43,831 bases of DNA from Thermodesulfobacteriota bacterium (GTDB lineage: Bacteria; Desulfobacterota; BSN033; UBA1163). The stretch spans positions 118,308 through 162,138 of the forward strand of contig JAOAHX010000004.1 of the NCBI GenBank assembly GCA_026415035.1, read 5' to 3'. The notes under the pieces were generated by a model. That model saw only the letters and a program-made list of their open reading frames with translations. It was not told the DNA's origin and did not search any database. The translations under genes were made by a program, and so were the position numbers. This document shows positions 23,938 through 31,928 of this stretch, one piece after another (the first letter of the stretch is position 1; every line of letters begins with the position of its first letter).

Positions 23938-25341
23938 CTATCGTTTGGGGTGTAAGGGTCTGGGGAGGTGAAGCGCCAAGCCCTCCGCATCCAGACAGGC
24001 CTCCCTCAGCGCCTCCGGAAGGGTGGGATGGGCCTGGATGAATTGGGCGGCCTCCCTCAGCTTCCTTCCCAACATCGCCGAAGCCCAGGAGACGAGAAGG
24101 GTCGCCTCTGGGCCGACGATGTGGATCCCGAGGATCTCTCCTCCCTCGCGGTCTGCGACCACCTTGATCAGGCCATCGGTCTCTCCGGAAAGGACGGCTT
24201 TCGGATTGGACCGGAAAGGAAAGCGGCCGATCTTGACCTCTCCCCTCTTTTTGGCCTCGGCCTCGGTCAAACCGATGGAGGCCACCTCGGGAAGGCTGAA
24301 GATACAGAGGGGTATGGGAGGCGATTCCCACTCCCTCGGAAGCCCCAGGGCATGTTCGGCCGCCAAAATCCCCTGCTCCATGGCCACATGGGCCAGCATG
24401 ACCCCTCCGGTGGCGTCTCCGACCGCATAGACACGGGGGAGGGTCGTCTCCATGCTCGACCCGACCTTGATTCCCTTTGGAGAGACCTCGATGCCCACCT
24501 TCGAGAAGTCCTGTTCCAGCCGGGCGACCCTTCCGACGGCCACCAACAACTTCTCGGTGACTGCCTCCTCGAGCCCCTGAGGCGTCCGAAGCAGAAGCCT
24601 CAATCCCTCCCCATCGGATGTCACCTCTTCGACGGAGGACCGGGTCAAGATCCTGATCCCGTCTCGCTCCATGAAACGGCTGAGATGCCGAACCAGCTCG
24701 CCCTCCAGGCCTGGAAGGATCGTATCGAGGATCTCGACCACCGTCACCTTCGTCCCTAAGAGGTTGAAGAGGGTGGCGAACTCCACGCCGATGTAACCCC
24801 CTCCGAGGATCACCATCTGCCTGGGCAGGTCGGTAAGTTCCAGGGCCTCGTCGCTGTGAAGGACCTTGACTCCGTCATGGGGGATATGGGGGAGCTCCTT
24901 CGCCTTCGATCCCGGGGCGAGGATGATTGCGTCTGCTTCGAGCCTCTCCTCTCCCCCCTCCCGAGGAAAGAGGGCCACCCGGTCGGAGCTCAGAAGATCA
25001 GCCCGGCCTCTTCTCACCAAAACCCGATGAGATTCGAGCAGTCCTTCAACCCCTTTGGTCAGCTCCTCGATCACCCTCGCCTTCCGCTCCCTCATCGCCC
25101 CAAAGACCTCGGAAGGATCGATCGAGCAGGCCTTTCGAAACACCGGAGATCTCTTGATGGCGCCAAGGAGCTTGGCTTCGTGGAGAAGGGTCTTGGTGGG
25201 AATACATCCCCGGTGGAGACAGGTCCCGCCGATCTTCTCCCTCTCGATCAAGCTCACCTTTGCTCCCAATTGCGCGGCCCGAAGCGCGGCCACGTAGCCG
25301 CCCGGCCCGCCACCGATCACGATGATTCTCTTCGAGTCCAT
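23938..25341 (-). CDS. lpd: Dihydrolipoyl dehydrogenase (glycine cleavage L-protein)
   Basis: A 467-residue flavoprotein disulfide reductase that reoxidises dihydrolipoyl-GcvH with NAD+. FAD motif IIVIGGGPGGYVAA (6-19), redox disulfide C41/C46 in GGTCLHRGCIPTKT, NAD motif VILGGGYIGVEFA, second FAD motif YAVGDATGG, and C-terminal His-Glu pair in AHPTLPEAL. The first 25 bases overlap the end of lipB, indicating tight coupling. The likely substrate is the lipoamide of GcvH, as no 2-oxoacid dehydrogenase genes are nearby. Confidence 0.95.
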   Translation of the reverse strand: MDSKRIIVIGGGPGGYVAALRAAQLGAKVSLIEREKIGGTCLHRGCIPTKTLLHEAKLLGAIKRSPVFRKACSIDPSEVFGAMRERKARVIEELTKGVEGLLESHRVLVRRGRADLLSSDRVALFPREGGEERLEADAIILAPGSKAKELPHIPHDGVKVLHSDEALELTDLPRQMVILGGGYIGVEFATLFNLLGTKVTVVEILDTILPGLEGELVRHLSRFMERDGIRILTRSSVEEVTSDGEGLRLLLRTPQGLEEAVTEKLLVAVGRVARLEQDFSKVGIEVSPKGIKVGSSMETTLPRVYAVGDATGGVMLAHVAMEQGILAAEHALGLPREWESPPIPLCIFSLPEVASIGLTEAEAKKRGEVKIGRFPFRSNPKAVLSGETDGLIKVVADREGGEILGIHIVGPEATLLVSWASAMLGRKLREAAQFIQAHPTLPEALREACLDAEGLALHLPRPLHPKR

Positions 25342-26063
25342 GGGCGTCCCAGTGTCGGAGGAAGGCTCAACGTTTCTCTGCCCTCAGGGGTCCCGAGGAG
25401 CTCGTCCGGTCCTTTTTCCTCCCATTCCTTTGGAAAGGCCTCTTTGAAACGGAAAGAGAACCGCTCCACCAACCTCTGCCTCGAGACCGACTCCTTGAGG
25501 ATCTTCGCCATCGAAGTCATCCCTTGACCCTCGAGGCCACAGGGGTGGATCAGGTTGAAATATTTTAGGTCGGTCTCATAATTCAAGGCCAACCCGTGGA
25601 GGGAGACCCAACGTTTGATGGCCACACCGACCGAGGCGATCTTCTCCCCACCGACCCATACCCCGCGATGGGAAGGATCCCTCTTGCCGTCGATCCCGAA
25701 ATCCCTCAGGACGGCGAGGACCACTTCTTCCAGTTGGCTCACATAGGGATGGAGACGGTAACCATAGTGCCTCAGACCGAAGATCGGATAGGCAACCAGT
25801 TGGCCAGGACCGTGATAGGTGACATCCCCTCCGCGGTCCGTGTGGAAGACGGGGATCCCCAAGGCCTCTAAGACCTCCGGCGAGACGAGCAGATGGGCGA
25901 GGTCTCCCCGGCGGCCGAGGGTGATCACGTGGGGGTGCTCGAGGAGGAGCAGCAGATCCGGCAGCCGGCCCTCGACCCGCATCGACCAGAGCCGATGTTG
26001 AAGATCCCAAGCCTCTCCATAAGCCATCAGGCCGAGGTCGACCACGTATCCCTTAGGCTCCAT
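25317..26063 (-). CDS. lipB: Octanoyltransferase
   Basis: A 248-residue LipB that moves octanoyl from acyl carrier protein to the lipoyl domain lysine. Motif RGGDVTYHGPGQLVAYPIF (77-95), conserved K141 in GGEKIASVG, and acyl-accepting C175 in IHPCG. ATG 26063 is used; an upstream in-frame TTG is unlikely. The C-terminus is longer than usual by about 25 residues and overlaps lpd. Confidence 0.93.
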   Translation of the reverse strand: MEPKGYVVDLGLMAYGEAWDLQHRLWSMRVEGRLPDLLLLLEHPHVITLGRRGDLAHLLVSPEVLEALGIPVFHTDRGGDVTYHGPGQLVAYPIFGLRHYGYRLHPYVSQLEEVVLAVLRDFGIDGKRDPSHRGVWVGGEKIASVGVAIKRWVSLHGLALNYETDLKYFNLIHPCGLEGQGMTSMAKILKESVSRQRLVERFSFRFKEAFPKEWEEKGPDELLGTPEGRETLSLPPTLGRPWTRRESS

Positions 26064-26129
26064 CGGAGGACCCCTCCCTCCCAATATCGAATCTCGAAGG
26101 AGGCGCAGGTTCGAACGCCGCTTTCGATC

Positions 26130-27602
26130 TCAGGGATTGGGAGTCCATCTCAGCTTCGGCCTCCTCGCTGCCAACACCTCGTCAAGCCTCCTCGTCTTCA
26201 CCTTCGTCGGAGCCTGCCGGAGAAGCTCCGGGTTTTCCTCGGCCTCCCTTGCGATGGTGAGCATCGTCTCGACAAAACGGTCAAGCCCCTCCTTGCTCTC
26301 CGTCTCCGTCGGTTCCATCATGAGGGCTCCCTTCACCACGAGGGGGAAATAGATCGTGGGCGGGTGAAACCCATAGTCGATCAGTCGCTTGGCGATGTCG
26401 AGGGTCGAGACGCGGTGCTTCTCCTGATATCGGTCGGTGAAGACGCACTCGTGCATGCAGAGACGGTCGTAGGGGAGGTGGTAAGTTCCTTTCAGCCTCT
26501 TCATGAGGTAGTTGGCATTCAGGACCGCCATCTGGCTCGCCCTTTTGAGACCGTCGGCCCCCATGGAAAGGATGTAGGCATAGGCCTTCAGGGCCACCCC
26601 GAAATTTCCATAAAAGGCCTTCACCTTTCCGATGCTTTTGGGTCGGTCATAATCGAAGCGATACCGCTGTCCCTCCTTTTGGATCACCGGGACGGGCAGG
26701 TAGGGGGCGAGTTCCTTTTTGACCGCCAGCGGACCTGCCCCAGGACCCCCTCCTCCATGGGGCGTGGAGAAGGTCTTGTGTAAGTTGAGGTGAACCATAT
26801 CGATCCCCAGATCGCCCAGCTTGACCATGCCCATCAGGGCGTTCAGGTTGGCGCCGTCGCAGTAGACATATCCTCCCTTGCGGTGGACGATCTCCGCGAT
26901 CTCCGGAAGGTGCTCTTCGAAGAGCCCGAGGGTGTTCGGGTTGGTTACCATCAGGGCGGCCACATCCTCGTCCATCAAGCGGGCCACCTGCTCCGGACTG
27001 AGGATTCCTCTCTCGTTCGATTTGAGCTCGACCATCTGAAAGGAGGCGAGGGTCGAGGTGGAGCAGTTCGTTCCATGGGCCGTGTCCGGAACCAAGATCT
27101 TCTTACGACCTTCGCCCCGCTCGACCAAGGCCTTCCGGATCATCATCAGACCGGTCAGCTCTCCATGGGCCCCGGCAGCCGGCTGGAGGGTGACCTCATC
27201 CATGCCAACGATCTCGGCAAGGAATCTCCCCAGGTCGTAGAGAAGTTTGAGAACACCCTGGATCTGTTCCTCGGTTTGATAGGGATGGAGCTCGGAAAAC
27301 CCCTTCATCCTCGCAATCTCTTCGTTCACCTTCGGGTTGTACTTCATGGTACAGGAACCCAGAGGATAGAATCCGCTGTCCACCCCGTAATTCCACTGAG
27401 AGAGGCGGGTGAAATGGCGGACGACCTCCACCTCGCTCAGTTGAGGAAAGCCTTCGATCTCTCCCCTCAAGAGATGGGAGGGGATGCAAGATTCCTTTTC
27501 CACGGCTTCCACATCCCATGCCGGAAGGGAGTCGCCCCTTCTCCCCTCGCTCCCCTGCTCAAAAATCAAAGGCTCCTCCTGCAGAAGACCGTTATCCCTC
27601 AT
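26130..27602 (-). CDS. gcvPB: Glycine dehydrogenase (decarboxylating) subunit 2
   Basis: A 490-residue PLP subunit of the split P-protein. PLP lysine K276 lies in HLNLHKTFSTPHGGGGPG; YCDGANLNALMG, PAAGAHGELTGL and GSCTMKYNP are family signatures. With GcvPA it decarboxylates glycine and loads aminomethyl on lipoyl-GcvH. The split form is common in archaea, Firmicutes and many anaerobes. It starts 28 bases after gcvPA. Confidence 0.95.
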   Translation of the reverse strand: MRDNGLLQEEPLIFEQGSEGRRGDSLPAWDVEAVEKESCIPSHLLRGEIEGFPQLSEVEVVRHFTRLSQWNYGVDSGFYPLGSCTMKYNPKVNEEIARMKGFSELHPYQTEEQIQGVLKLLYDLGRFLAEIVGMDEVTLQPAAGAHGELTGLMMIRKALVERGEGRKKILVPDTAHGTNCSTSTLASFQMVELKSNERGILSPEQVARLMDEDVAALMVTNPNTLGLFEEHLPEIAEIVHRKGGYVYCDGANLNALMGMVKLGDLGIDMVHLNLHKTFSTPHGGGGPGAGPLAVKKELAPYLPVPVIQKEGQRYRFDYDRPKSIGKVKAFYGNFGVALKAYAYILSMGADGLKRASQMAVLNANYLMKRLKGTYHLPYDRLCMHECVFTDRYQEKHRVSTLDIAKRLIDYGFHPPTIYFPLVVKGALMMEPTETESKEGLDRFVETMLTIAREAEENPELLRQAPTKVKTRRLDEVLAARRPKLRWTPNP

Positions 27603-27630
27603 CGTTCTCCCTCTTTAAGGCCAAGAGGAC

Positions 27631-28980
27631 TCACCGGAGTTCCCCTTCGAGGAGTTCCGCCCACCGATCGATCTCCTCCCTCGTATTCATCTCCGTCACC
27701 GTGACGAGGAGGTGACGATCCAGCTCCGGGTAGAAACGGGCCAGAGGCAATCCGCCCAAGATCCCCTCGGCCTGCCACCGATGGAGAATCTGCTCCGGCT
27801 CCTCCTCCACCTCCAGGACGAATTCATTGAAGGTGGGACCGGAGAAGGCCAGGCGGCATCGCCCCATCCGAGAAACCCTCTTCTTGAGGTACTCGGCCTT
27901 GCTCAGGTTGATCCAGGCCAATTCCTTTAATCCCTCTTTTCCAAGGCAGGAAAGGAAGATCGTGGCCATCAGGGCACAGAGCCCCTCATTGGTGCAGATG
28001 TTGGAGGTCGCCTTCTCCCGACGGATATGCTGCTCCCGGGTCGCCAGCGTGAGGACGAAACCCCGCCTTCCCTCAAGATCGACGGTCTCCCCAACGAGAC
28101 GGCCGGGCATGCTCCGGACGAACCTCTCGCGGGTGGTGAAGATGCCGAGATAAGGGCCGCCGAAGGAGAGGGGAAGGCCGAGGCTTTGACCTTCGCCGGC
28201 CACGATATCCGCCCCGAATTCGCCGGGCGGCCTCAGGAGGCCATAGGCGATCGCCTCGGAGAAGGTGACGATCAGAAGCCCCCCTGCCTGATGGACCCTC
28301 TCCCCGATCGAAGAAAGGTCCTCAACGACGCCGAAGAAGTTGGGATTCTGGAGGATGACCGCGCTGACGTCCTGGTCGAGATGGCGGAGGAGGCTCTCCA
28401 TGTCCGTCCTGCCTTCCCCCCTAAGATAGGGAATCGGAACAATCCCCTCCAGCTCCGGATAGAGATAAGTCTTAACGACCTGACGGTATTCCGGATGGAC
28501 GGCCTCCGAGATCAGGATCTTTCTCCTTCCCGTAATGCGATGGGACATCAGGACCGCCTCAGCCAGGCTCGAGGCGCCGTCATACATGGAGGCATTCGAC
28601 ACCTCCATCCCGGTCAGTTGGCACATCAGGGTCTGGTACTCGTAGATGGCCTGGAGCGTGCCCTGACTGATTTCGGGCTGATATGGGGTATAGGCGGTGT
28701 AGAACTCGGAGCGGGAGGCGAGGTGAAAGACCACGGCGGGGATAAAATGGTGGTAGGCCCCGCCCCCGAGAAAACGAATGGGGCGACTTCCTTGAAGCCC
28801 TTCGAGATGGCCCAGGAGATCCTTTTCGGAAAGGGGCTCAGGAAGGTCCAAGGGCTCGTTGAGCCGATACGGTCTCGGAATGGCCTCGAAGAGGTCTTCG
28901 AGGCGATCGACGCCGATCGTCTCGAGCATCTCCCGGACCTCTGCCTCGGTCTGGGGAAGGTAGCGATGGGGACGCTTCAT
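27631..28980 (-). CDS. gcvPA: Glycine dehydrogenase (decarboxylating) subunit 1
   Basis: A 449-residue non-PLP half of the split P-protein. Typical features: RYLPQTEAEVREMLETIG start, LGGGAYHHFIPAVV, FYTAYTPYQPEISQGTLQ, EYQTLMCQLTGMEVSNASMYDGA and EGQSLGLPLSFGGPYLG. It pairs with GcvPB. Overlaps the gcvH stop (ATGA, 28977-28980). Confidence 0.95.
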   Translation of the reverse strand: MKRPHRYLPQTEAEVREMLETIGVDRLEDLFEAIPRPYRLNEPLDLPEPLSEKDLLGHLEGLQGSRPIRFLGGGAYHHFIPAVVFHLASRSEFYTAYTPYQPEISQGTLQAIYEYQTLMCQLTGMEVSNASMYDGASSLAEAVLMSHRITGRRKILISEAVHPEYRQVVKTYLYPELEGIVPIPYLRGEGRTDMESLLRHLDQDVSAVILQNPNFFGVVEDLSSIGERVHQAGGLLIVTFSEAIAYGLLRPPGEFGADIVAGEGQSLGLPLSFGGPYLGIFTTRERFVRSMPGRLVGETVDLEGRRGFVLTLATREQHIRREKATSNICTNEGLCALMATIFLSCLGKEGLKELAWINLSKAEYLKKRVSRMGRCRLAFSGPTFNEFVLEVEEEPEQILHRWQAEGILGGLPLARFYPELDRHLLVTVTEMNTREEIDRWAELLEGELR

Positions 28981-29366
28981 GCGTTCTCCTCCAAGATCTT
29001 TCCTCGATAGGCCTCTGCGGTGAGGAGGCCTTTGAGCTCCTCCCGATCCTCAGGCTCCATCCGGAGGAACCACCCCCGACCGTAAGGATCGCTGTTGACC
29101 CATTCTGGATGGTCTTTCAATTCGTGATTCTTTTCGACCACTCTCCCCGAGACCGGCGCATAGACATCCGCAACGGTCTTGACCGATTCGACCGCCCCCA
29201 TCGTCTCCCCTTTCTTGAATTCTGCGCCGACCTCCGGGAGATCGACATAGACGATGTCCTTCAATTGACTCTGGGCATAGTCCGTGATCCCCACGGTCGC
29301 GAGTCGCCCATCGTCTCTCACCCATTCATGCTCTTCCGTGTAGAGCAGGTCTTCGGGGAAGTTCAT
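28977..29366 (-). CDS. gcvH: Glycine cleavage system H protein
   Basis: A 129-residue lipoyl carrier. The lipoylated lysine is K63 in GAVESVKTVADVYAP; the N-terminal YTEEHEWV and the YGRGWFLRM stretch are standard. It shuttles the aminomethyl group from GcvPAB to the GcvT part of the fusion and electrons to Lpd. ATG 29366 has a strong AGGAGGAG ribosome site. Confidence 0.96.
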   Translation of the reverse strand: MNFPEDLLYTEEHEWVRDDGRLATVGITDYAQSQLKDIVYVDLPEVGAEFKKGETMGAVESVKTVADVYAPVSGRVVEKNHELKDHPEWVNSDPYGRGWFLRMEPEDREELKGLLTAEAYRGKILEENA

Positions 29367-29420
29367 GCTCTCTCCTCCTGTCGTTGAACTCTTGGGCGTC
29401 TGCCGCCCCCTGAACCGGGC

Positions 29421-29837
29421 CTATTTCAACTCCTCCAGCGGGACGTTGATCGTCACCTCGAGGCAGGAGATGTGTCTCAACTCCCCTTCCACCCGGACCA
29501 TATGTCTGGACGTCTTGGGAGCCATCCTCTTGCCGCTCAGGGCGGTATGGATGATCATCTCTTTGGTGATCACCTCGCCCTCCCGCCAAGGAAGGACCTC
29601 GATCTCGGGAGAGCGGTAATCGACCAAGATGGCTGGGATCCTTTTACACCCGATCCTTTTCAAGGCGTGGAGACGATGGTGCCCGTCCAGGATGATGTAG
29701 GTGTGGCGATCCACAGCGATGGGCATTTTGAGGATCCCATCGGAGAGGATTTCGTTCTTCAGCTCCTCGAGGTACTGAGGTCGAATCTCCTCATGTTCTC
29801 TCAGTGAGTCAATGCTGAGGTAGACGACCTCCACCAT
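29421..29837 (-). CDS. ParB/SerK-like protein, possible serine kinase
   Basis: A 138-residue ParB N-terminal-domain protein: YLSIDSLREHEEI (E16/E17), YLEELKNEILSDGILKMPI, then ILDGHHRLHALKRIG (DGHHR 51-55) and a C-terminal APKTSRHMV. This arrangement, with HEE followed by DGHHR and a PKTSRH segment, is what I recall for SerK/SbnI-type free-L-serine kinases rather than for plasmid-partition ParB, and there is no helix-turn-helix. It is shorter than archaeal SerK (about 240 residues), so activity is not certain. It is the first gene after the glycine riboswitch and lies 54 bases before gcvH. If it phosphorylates serine it would link glycine cleavage to O-phosphoserine. ATG 29837 has GGAG/GAGG upstream. 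Confidence 0.6.
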   Translation of the reverse strand: MVEVVYLSIDSLREHEEIRPQYLEELKNEILSDGILKMPIAVDRHTYIILDGHHRLHALKRIGCKRIPAILVDYRSPEIEVLPWREGEVITKEMIIHTALSGKRMAPKTSRHMVRVEGELRHISCLEVTINVPLEELK

Positions 29838-29859
29838 CCTCGGCTCCGCCAGAAACAGC

Positions 29860-29900
29860 ACAGGGGGAGGGCAATCGAATCCCGATCTCCCTCCCCCTGT
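29860..29900 (-). terminator. Riboswitch expression-platform hairpin
   Basis: A perfect 12-bp stem, ACAGGGGGAGGG / CCCTCCCCCTGT (arms 29889-29900 and 29860-29871), starts 5 bases after the second aptamer and is followed by TGTTTCT, a weak T-rich tract. It is placed as an attenuator between the aptamers and the first gene. Confidence 0.65.
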
Positions 29901-29905
29901 CTTTT

Positions 29906-30103
29906 GACCTGAGAGATTATCCCTCTGAGGGATTTGTCCCCGTCGGTGTCCCCTCCTCCGTACCATCGTCGGTCCTCTACAGGCGAAGGCGGGAGCTTTC
30001 CAGGGGTCAGCTGGGTTACAGTCCTTTTGCCTGAGAGTTTCCTTCCGAAAAGCTCGGAACTTGCCCCTTCGGCGTCCCTTCCGAGGGATCTCTCCTGTAA
30101 CCC
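29906..30103 (-). promoter_or_regulatory. Tandem glycine riboswitch
   Basis: Two glycine aptamers in series on the minus strand. Aptamer 1 (30013-30103) is closed by a 9-bp P1, GGGTTACAG / CTGTAACCC, and contains GGAGAGA, GCCGAAGGGGCAAG and ACTCTCAGGCAAAAGGAC. Aptamer 2 (29906-29974) has GACC/GGTC ends, ACACCGACGGGGACAAAT and AATCTCTCAGGTCAAAAG. These are the conserved cores of the gcvT RNA class. It controls the SerK-like gene and the downstream gcv genes; most such riboswitches turn genes on with glycine. Confidence 0.93.
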
Positions 30104-30112
30104 TTAATCGAT

Positions 30113-30141
30113 ATTCTGTTTCAAACCTCTTTCGATGTCAA
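30113..30141 (-). promoter_or_regulatory. Promoter of the glycine operon
   Basis: Minus strand: perfect -35 TTGACA (30136-30141), 17-base spacer, -10 CAGAAT (30113-30118). The start would be near 30106, just ahead of the first P1 stem, as expected for a riboswitch transcript. Confidence 0.65.
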
Positions 30142-30185
30142 GCCGAATGTTTGGGAGCCCCTGACCCTCGGCCCGAGGTTTCCGT

Positions 30186-30214
30186 TTGATAAAAAGGGGC
30201 AAATAGGGTAGAAA
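30186..30214 (+). promoter_or_regulatory. Candidate promoter for fixCX
   Basis: TTGATA (30186-30191), 17-base spacer, TAGAAA (30209-30214), about 30 bases before the fixC start. Divergent from the glycine operon promoter in the same 147-base gap. Confidence 0.5.
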
Positions 30215-30250
30215 TAGGTTCAGGACGACCCCGCAGGTGAGGTGAGATAG

Positions 30251-31540
30251 ATGGAGAAGGTCGATGTGATCATCGTGGGTGGAGGCCTGGCCGGGCTTTC
30301 CTGTGCTTATGAACTGGCCGACTCGGGGATGACCATCCTCGTCCTGGAGCGAGGAGATTTCCCGGGCAGTAAGAATGTGACCGGAGGCAGGCTCTATCTC
30401 CGACCGATCCTTCCCTATCTTCCCGATATTTGGAAGGACGCCCCCTTCGAACGACACGTGACAAAGGAGAGCTTCACCGCCCTGGGCAAGCAGAGCTCGA
30501 TCACCTTCGACTTTTATAGCGATCGCTTCCATGAAAAGCCTTACCCCAGTTACACGATCCTCAGGGCCACCTTCGACCGATGGCTGGCCGATCTCGCCAC
30601 CGAAAGAGGGGCCTTTGTCATCCCCCAGAAGGCGGTGGACGATCTGATCAAGGAGAATGGGAAAGTGATCGGGGTGAAATCCGGCGATGAAGAGATCGGG
30701 GCCGATTGCGTGGTGGCGGCCGATGGCATCCTCTCCTTTCTCGCGGAGAAGGCTGGGCTTCGAGCTCCGTTCCATCCCAAACATTTCGGCGTGGGGTTTA
30801 AGGAGGTGATCCGCCTCGGTTCGGCCACGATCGAGGACCGATTCGGTTTGGCCGAAGGGGAAGGGATGGCCCGGCTCTTCTTCGGCTCCCTCACCGAGGG
30901 GATGATGGGCGGAGGCTTCCTCTATACCAACCGGGACACCCTCTCCCTCGGCCTGGTCATTGGCCTTGCCTCCCTCAACCAGAAAGAACCCCGCCAAGAG
31001 GTCTATCAACTCCTCGATCGCTTCAAAGACCGTCCCGAGATCCGGCCCCTGATCAGAGGGGGCGAGACCTTAGAATATTCGGCCCATCTCGTGACCGAGG
31101 GCGGGATCCATCTCATGCCCAAGCTCTTCACCGACGGGATGCTGGTCGTAGGCGATGCCGCGGGTCTGGGACTCAATATGCTTTTTACCGTCAGGGGAAT
31201 GGAGTATGCCATCGTCTCCGGCGTGTTGGCAGGCCGGACCATCAAGAGGGCCAAGGAGAGAAACGACTTCTCCGCCTCCTCCCTCTCCGAATATGAGAGG
31301 ATGCTCAGGGAGAGTTTCATCCTGAGGGAGATGAATACCTTCAAGGAGATCCCCCTGGTCTTGGAGAATCGAAGGCTCTTCGAAAAGTATCCGCAGGTGA
31401 TCTGCGATCTCTTCGAAAAGATCTTTTGGGTGGACGAAGGCCCCAAAGAAAGGCTCTATCAGACCAAAATGGCCGAACTGAAGAAGGCTTTCTTCAATTT
31501 CGACACGCTGAGAGACTGGTGGCTGTTCAGAAAGATCTAA
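30251..31540 (+). CDS. fixC: FixC-like electron-transfer flavoprotein:quinone oxidoreductase
   Basis: A 429-residue FAD flavoprotein of the FixC/ETF-QO family. N-terminal dinucleotide motif VDVIIVGGGLAGLSCAYEL (4-22), GSKNVTGGRLY, CVVAADGILSFLA and the C-terminal FAD motif DGMLVVGDAAGLGLNMLF. It accepts electrons from an electron-transfer flavoprotein and, with the ferredoxin-like FixX, passes them to quinone or ferredoxin. No nitrogen fixation genes are present; the EtfBA in the same region is the likely donor. ATG 30251 follows GAGG at 8 bases. FixX starts 11 bases after its stop. Confidence 0.88.
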   Translation: MEKVDVIIVGGGLAGLSCAYELADSGMTILVLERGDFPGSKNVTGGRLYLRPILPYLPDIWKDAPFERHVTKESFTALGKQSSITFDFYSDRFHEKPYPSYTILRATFDRWLADLATERGAFVIPQKAVDDLIKENGKVIGVKSGDEEIGADCVVAADGILSFLAEKAGLRAPFHPKHFGVGFKEVIRLGSATIEDRFGLAEGEGMARLFFGSLTEGMMGGGFLYTNRDTLSLGLVIGLASLNQKEPRQEVYQLLDRFKDRPEIRPLIRGGETLEYSAHLVTEGGIHLMPKLFTDGMLVVGDAAGLGLNMLFTVRGMEYAIVSGVLAGRTIKRAKERNDFSASSLSEYERMLRESFILREMNTFKEIPLVLENRRLFEKYPQVICDLFEKIFWVDEGPKERLYQTKMAELKKAFFNFDTLRDWWLFRKI

Positions 31541-31551
31541 GGAGGCAGCCG

Positions 31552-31824
31552 ATGAAGATCACCGAGAAACTGGCCCTCGATGCTATTAAAAACGACCAGG
31601 AGACCCATATCCTTCTCGATCAGAAGATCTGCCACGCCTGCAAGGAGAGGTTCTGCATCTATGCCTGTCCCGCCAACCTATATTCCCTGAACGAAAAGGG
31701 GGAGATGGTCGTGGAATACGCGGGATGTCTCGAGTGCGGCACCTGCATGATCGCCTGCATCTACGGCTCGGTTAAATGGCATTATCCGAAAGGGGGCTAT
31801 GGGGTCCAGTACCGTTTTGGATAA
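31552..31824 (+). CDS. fixX: FixX-like ferredoxin
   Basis: A 90-residue ferredoxin-like partner of FixC. Cys residues: C27-x2-C30-x4-C35-x3-C39-P, and C59-x2-C62-x2-C65-x3-C69, with the C-terminal GSVKWHYPKGGYGVQYRFG tail that is diagnostic of FixX/ETF-QO C-termini. In FixX proteins the second cluster is certain and the first is often incomplete; here all eight cysteines are present. GGAGG lies directly after the fixC stop; the longer frame upstream overlaps fixC and is not used. Confidence 0.92.
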   Translation: MKITEKLALDAIKNDQETHILLDQKICHACKERFCIYACPANLYSLNEKGEMVVEYAGCLECGTCMIACIYGSVKWHYPKGGYGVQYRFG

Positions 31825-31832
31825 CCGGGCCC

Positions 31833-31861
31833 TTGACAGACGGGGGCGGTTCGGTTAATAT
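31833..31861 (+). promoter_or_regulatory. Promoter of tetR and the acyl-CoA dehydrogenase cluster
   Basis: Perfect -35 TTGACA (31833-31838), 17-base spacer, -10 TAATAT (31856-31861), beginning 8 bases after the fixX stop. The start would fall near 31868, inside the inverted repeat described next. Confidence 0.65.
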
Positions 31862-31864
31862 TCG

Positions 31865-31903
31865 ACCGACCGATCGGATTTCAACCAGACGGTCGGTTTT
31901 TTT
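31865..31903 (+). promoter_or_regulatory. Inverted repeat: TetR operator and/or fixX terminator
   Basis: ACCGACCG (31865-31872) and CGGTCGGT (31890-31897) are perfect complements, separated by 17 bases and followed by seven T. A second small palindrome, CCGATCGG (31870-31877), overlaps the left arm. The position over the predicted start fits a TetR-family operator; the hairpin plus T-run also fits a terminator for fixCX read-through. Both may be true. Confidence 0.6.
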
Positions 31904-31928
31904 CTAAAAATATCTTTTTGAAATAACA

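Noticed and set aside
26064-26129. tRNA in the lipB-gcvPB gap, suggested by GGTTCGAAC
   Set aside because: The gap is only 66 bases and has no acceptor stem, anticodon arm or D-arm pairing.
30251-31824. Nitrogen fixation fix operon
   Set aside because: FixC and FixX are present, but there is no nif gene; EtfBA and acyl-CoA dehydrogenases give a better context.
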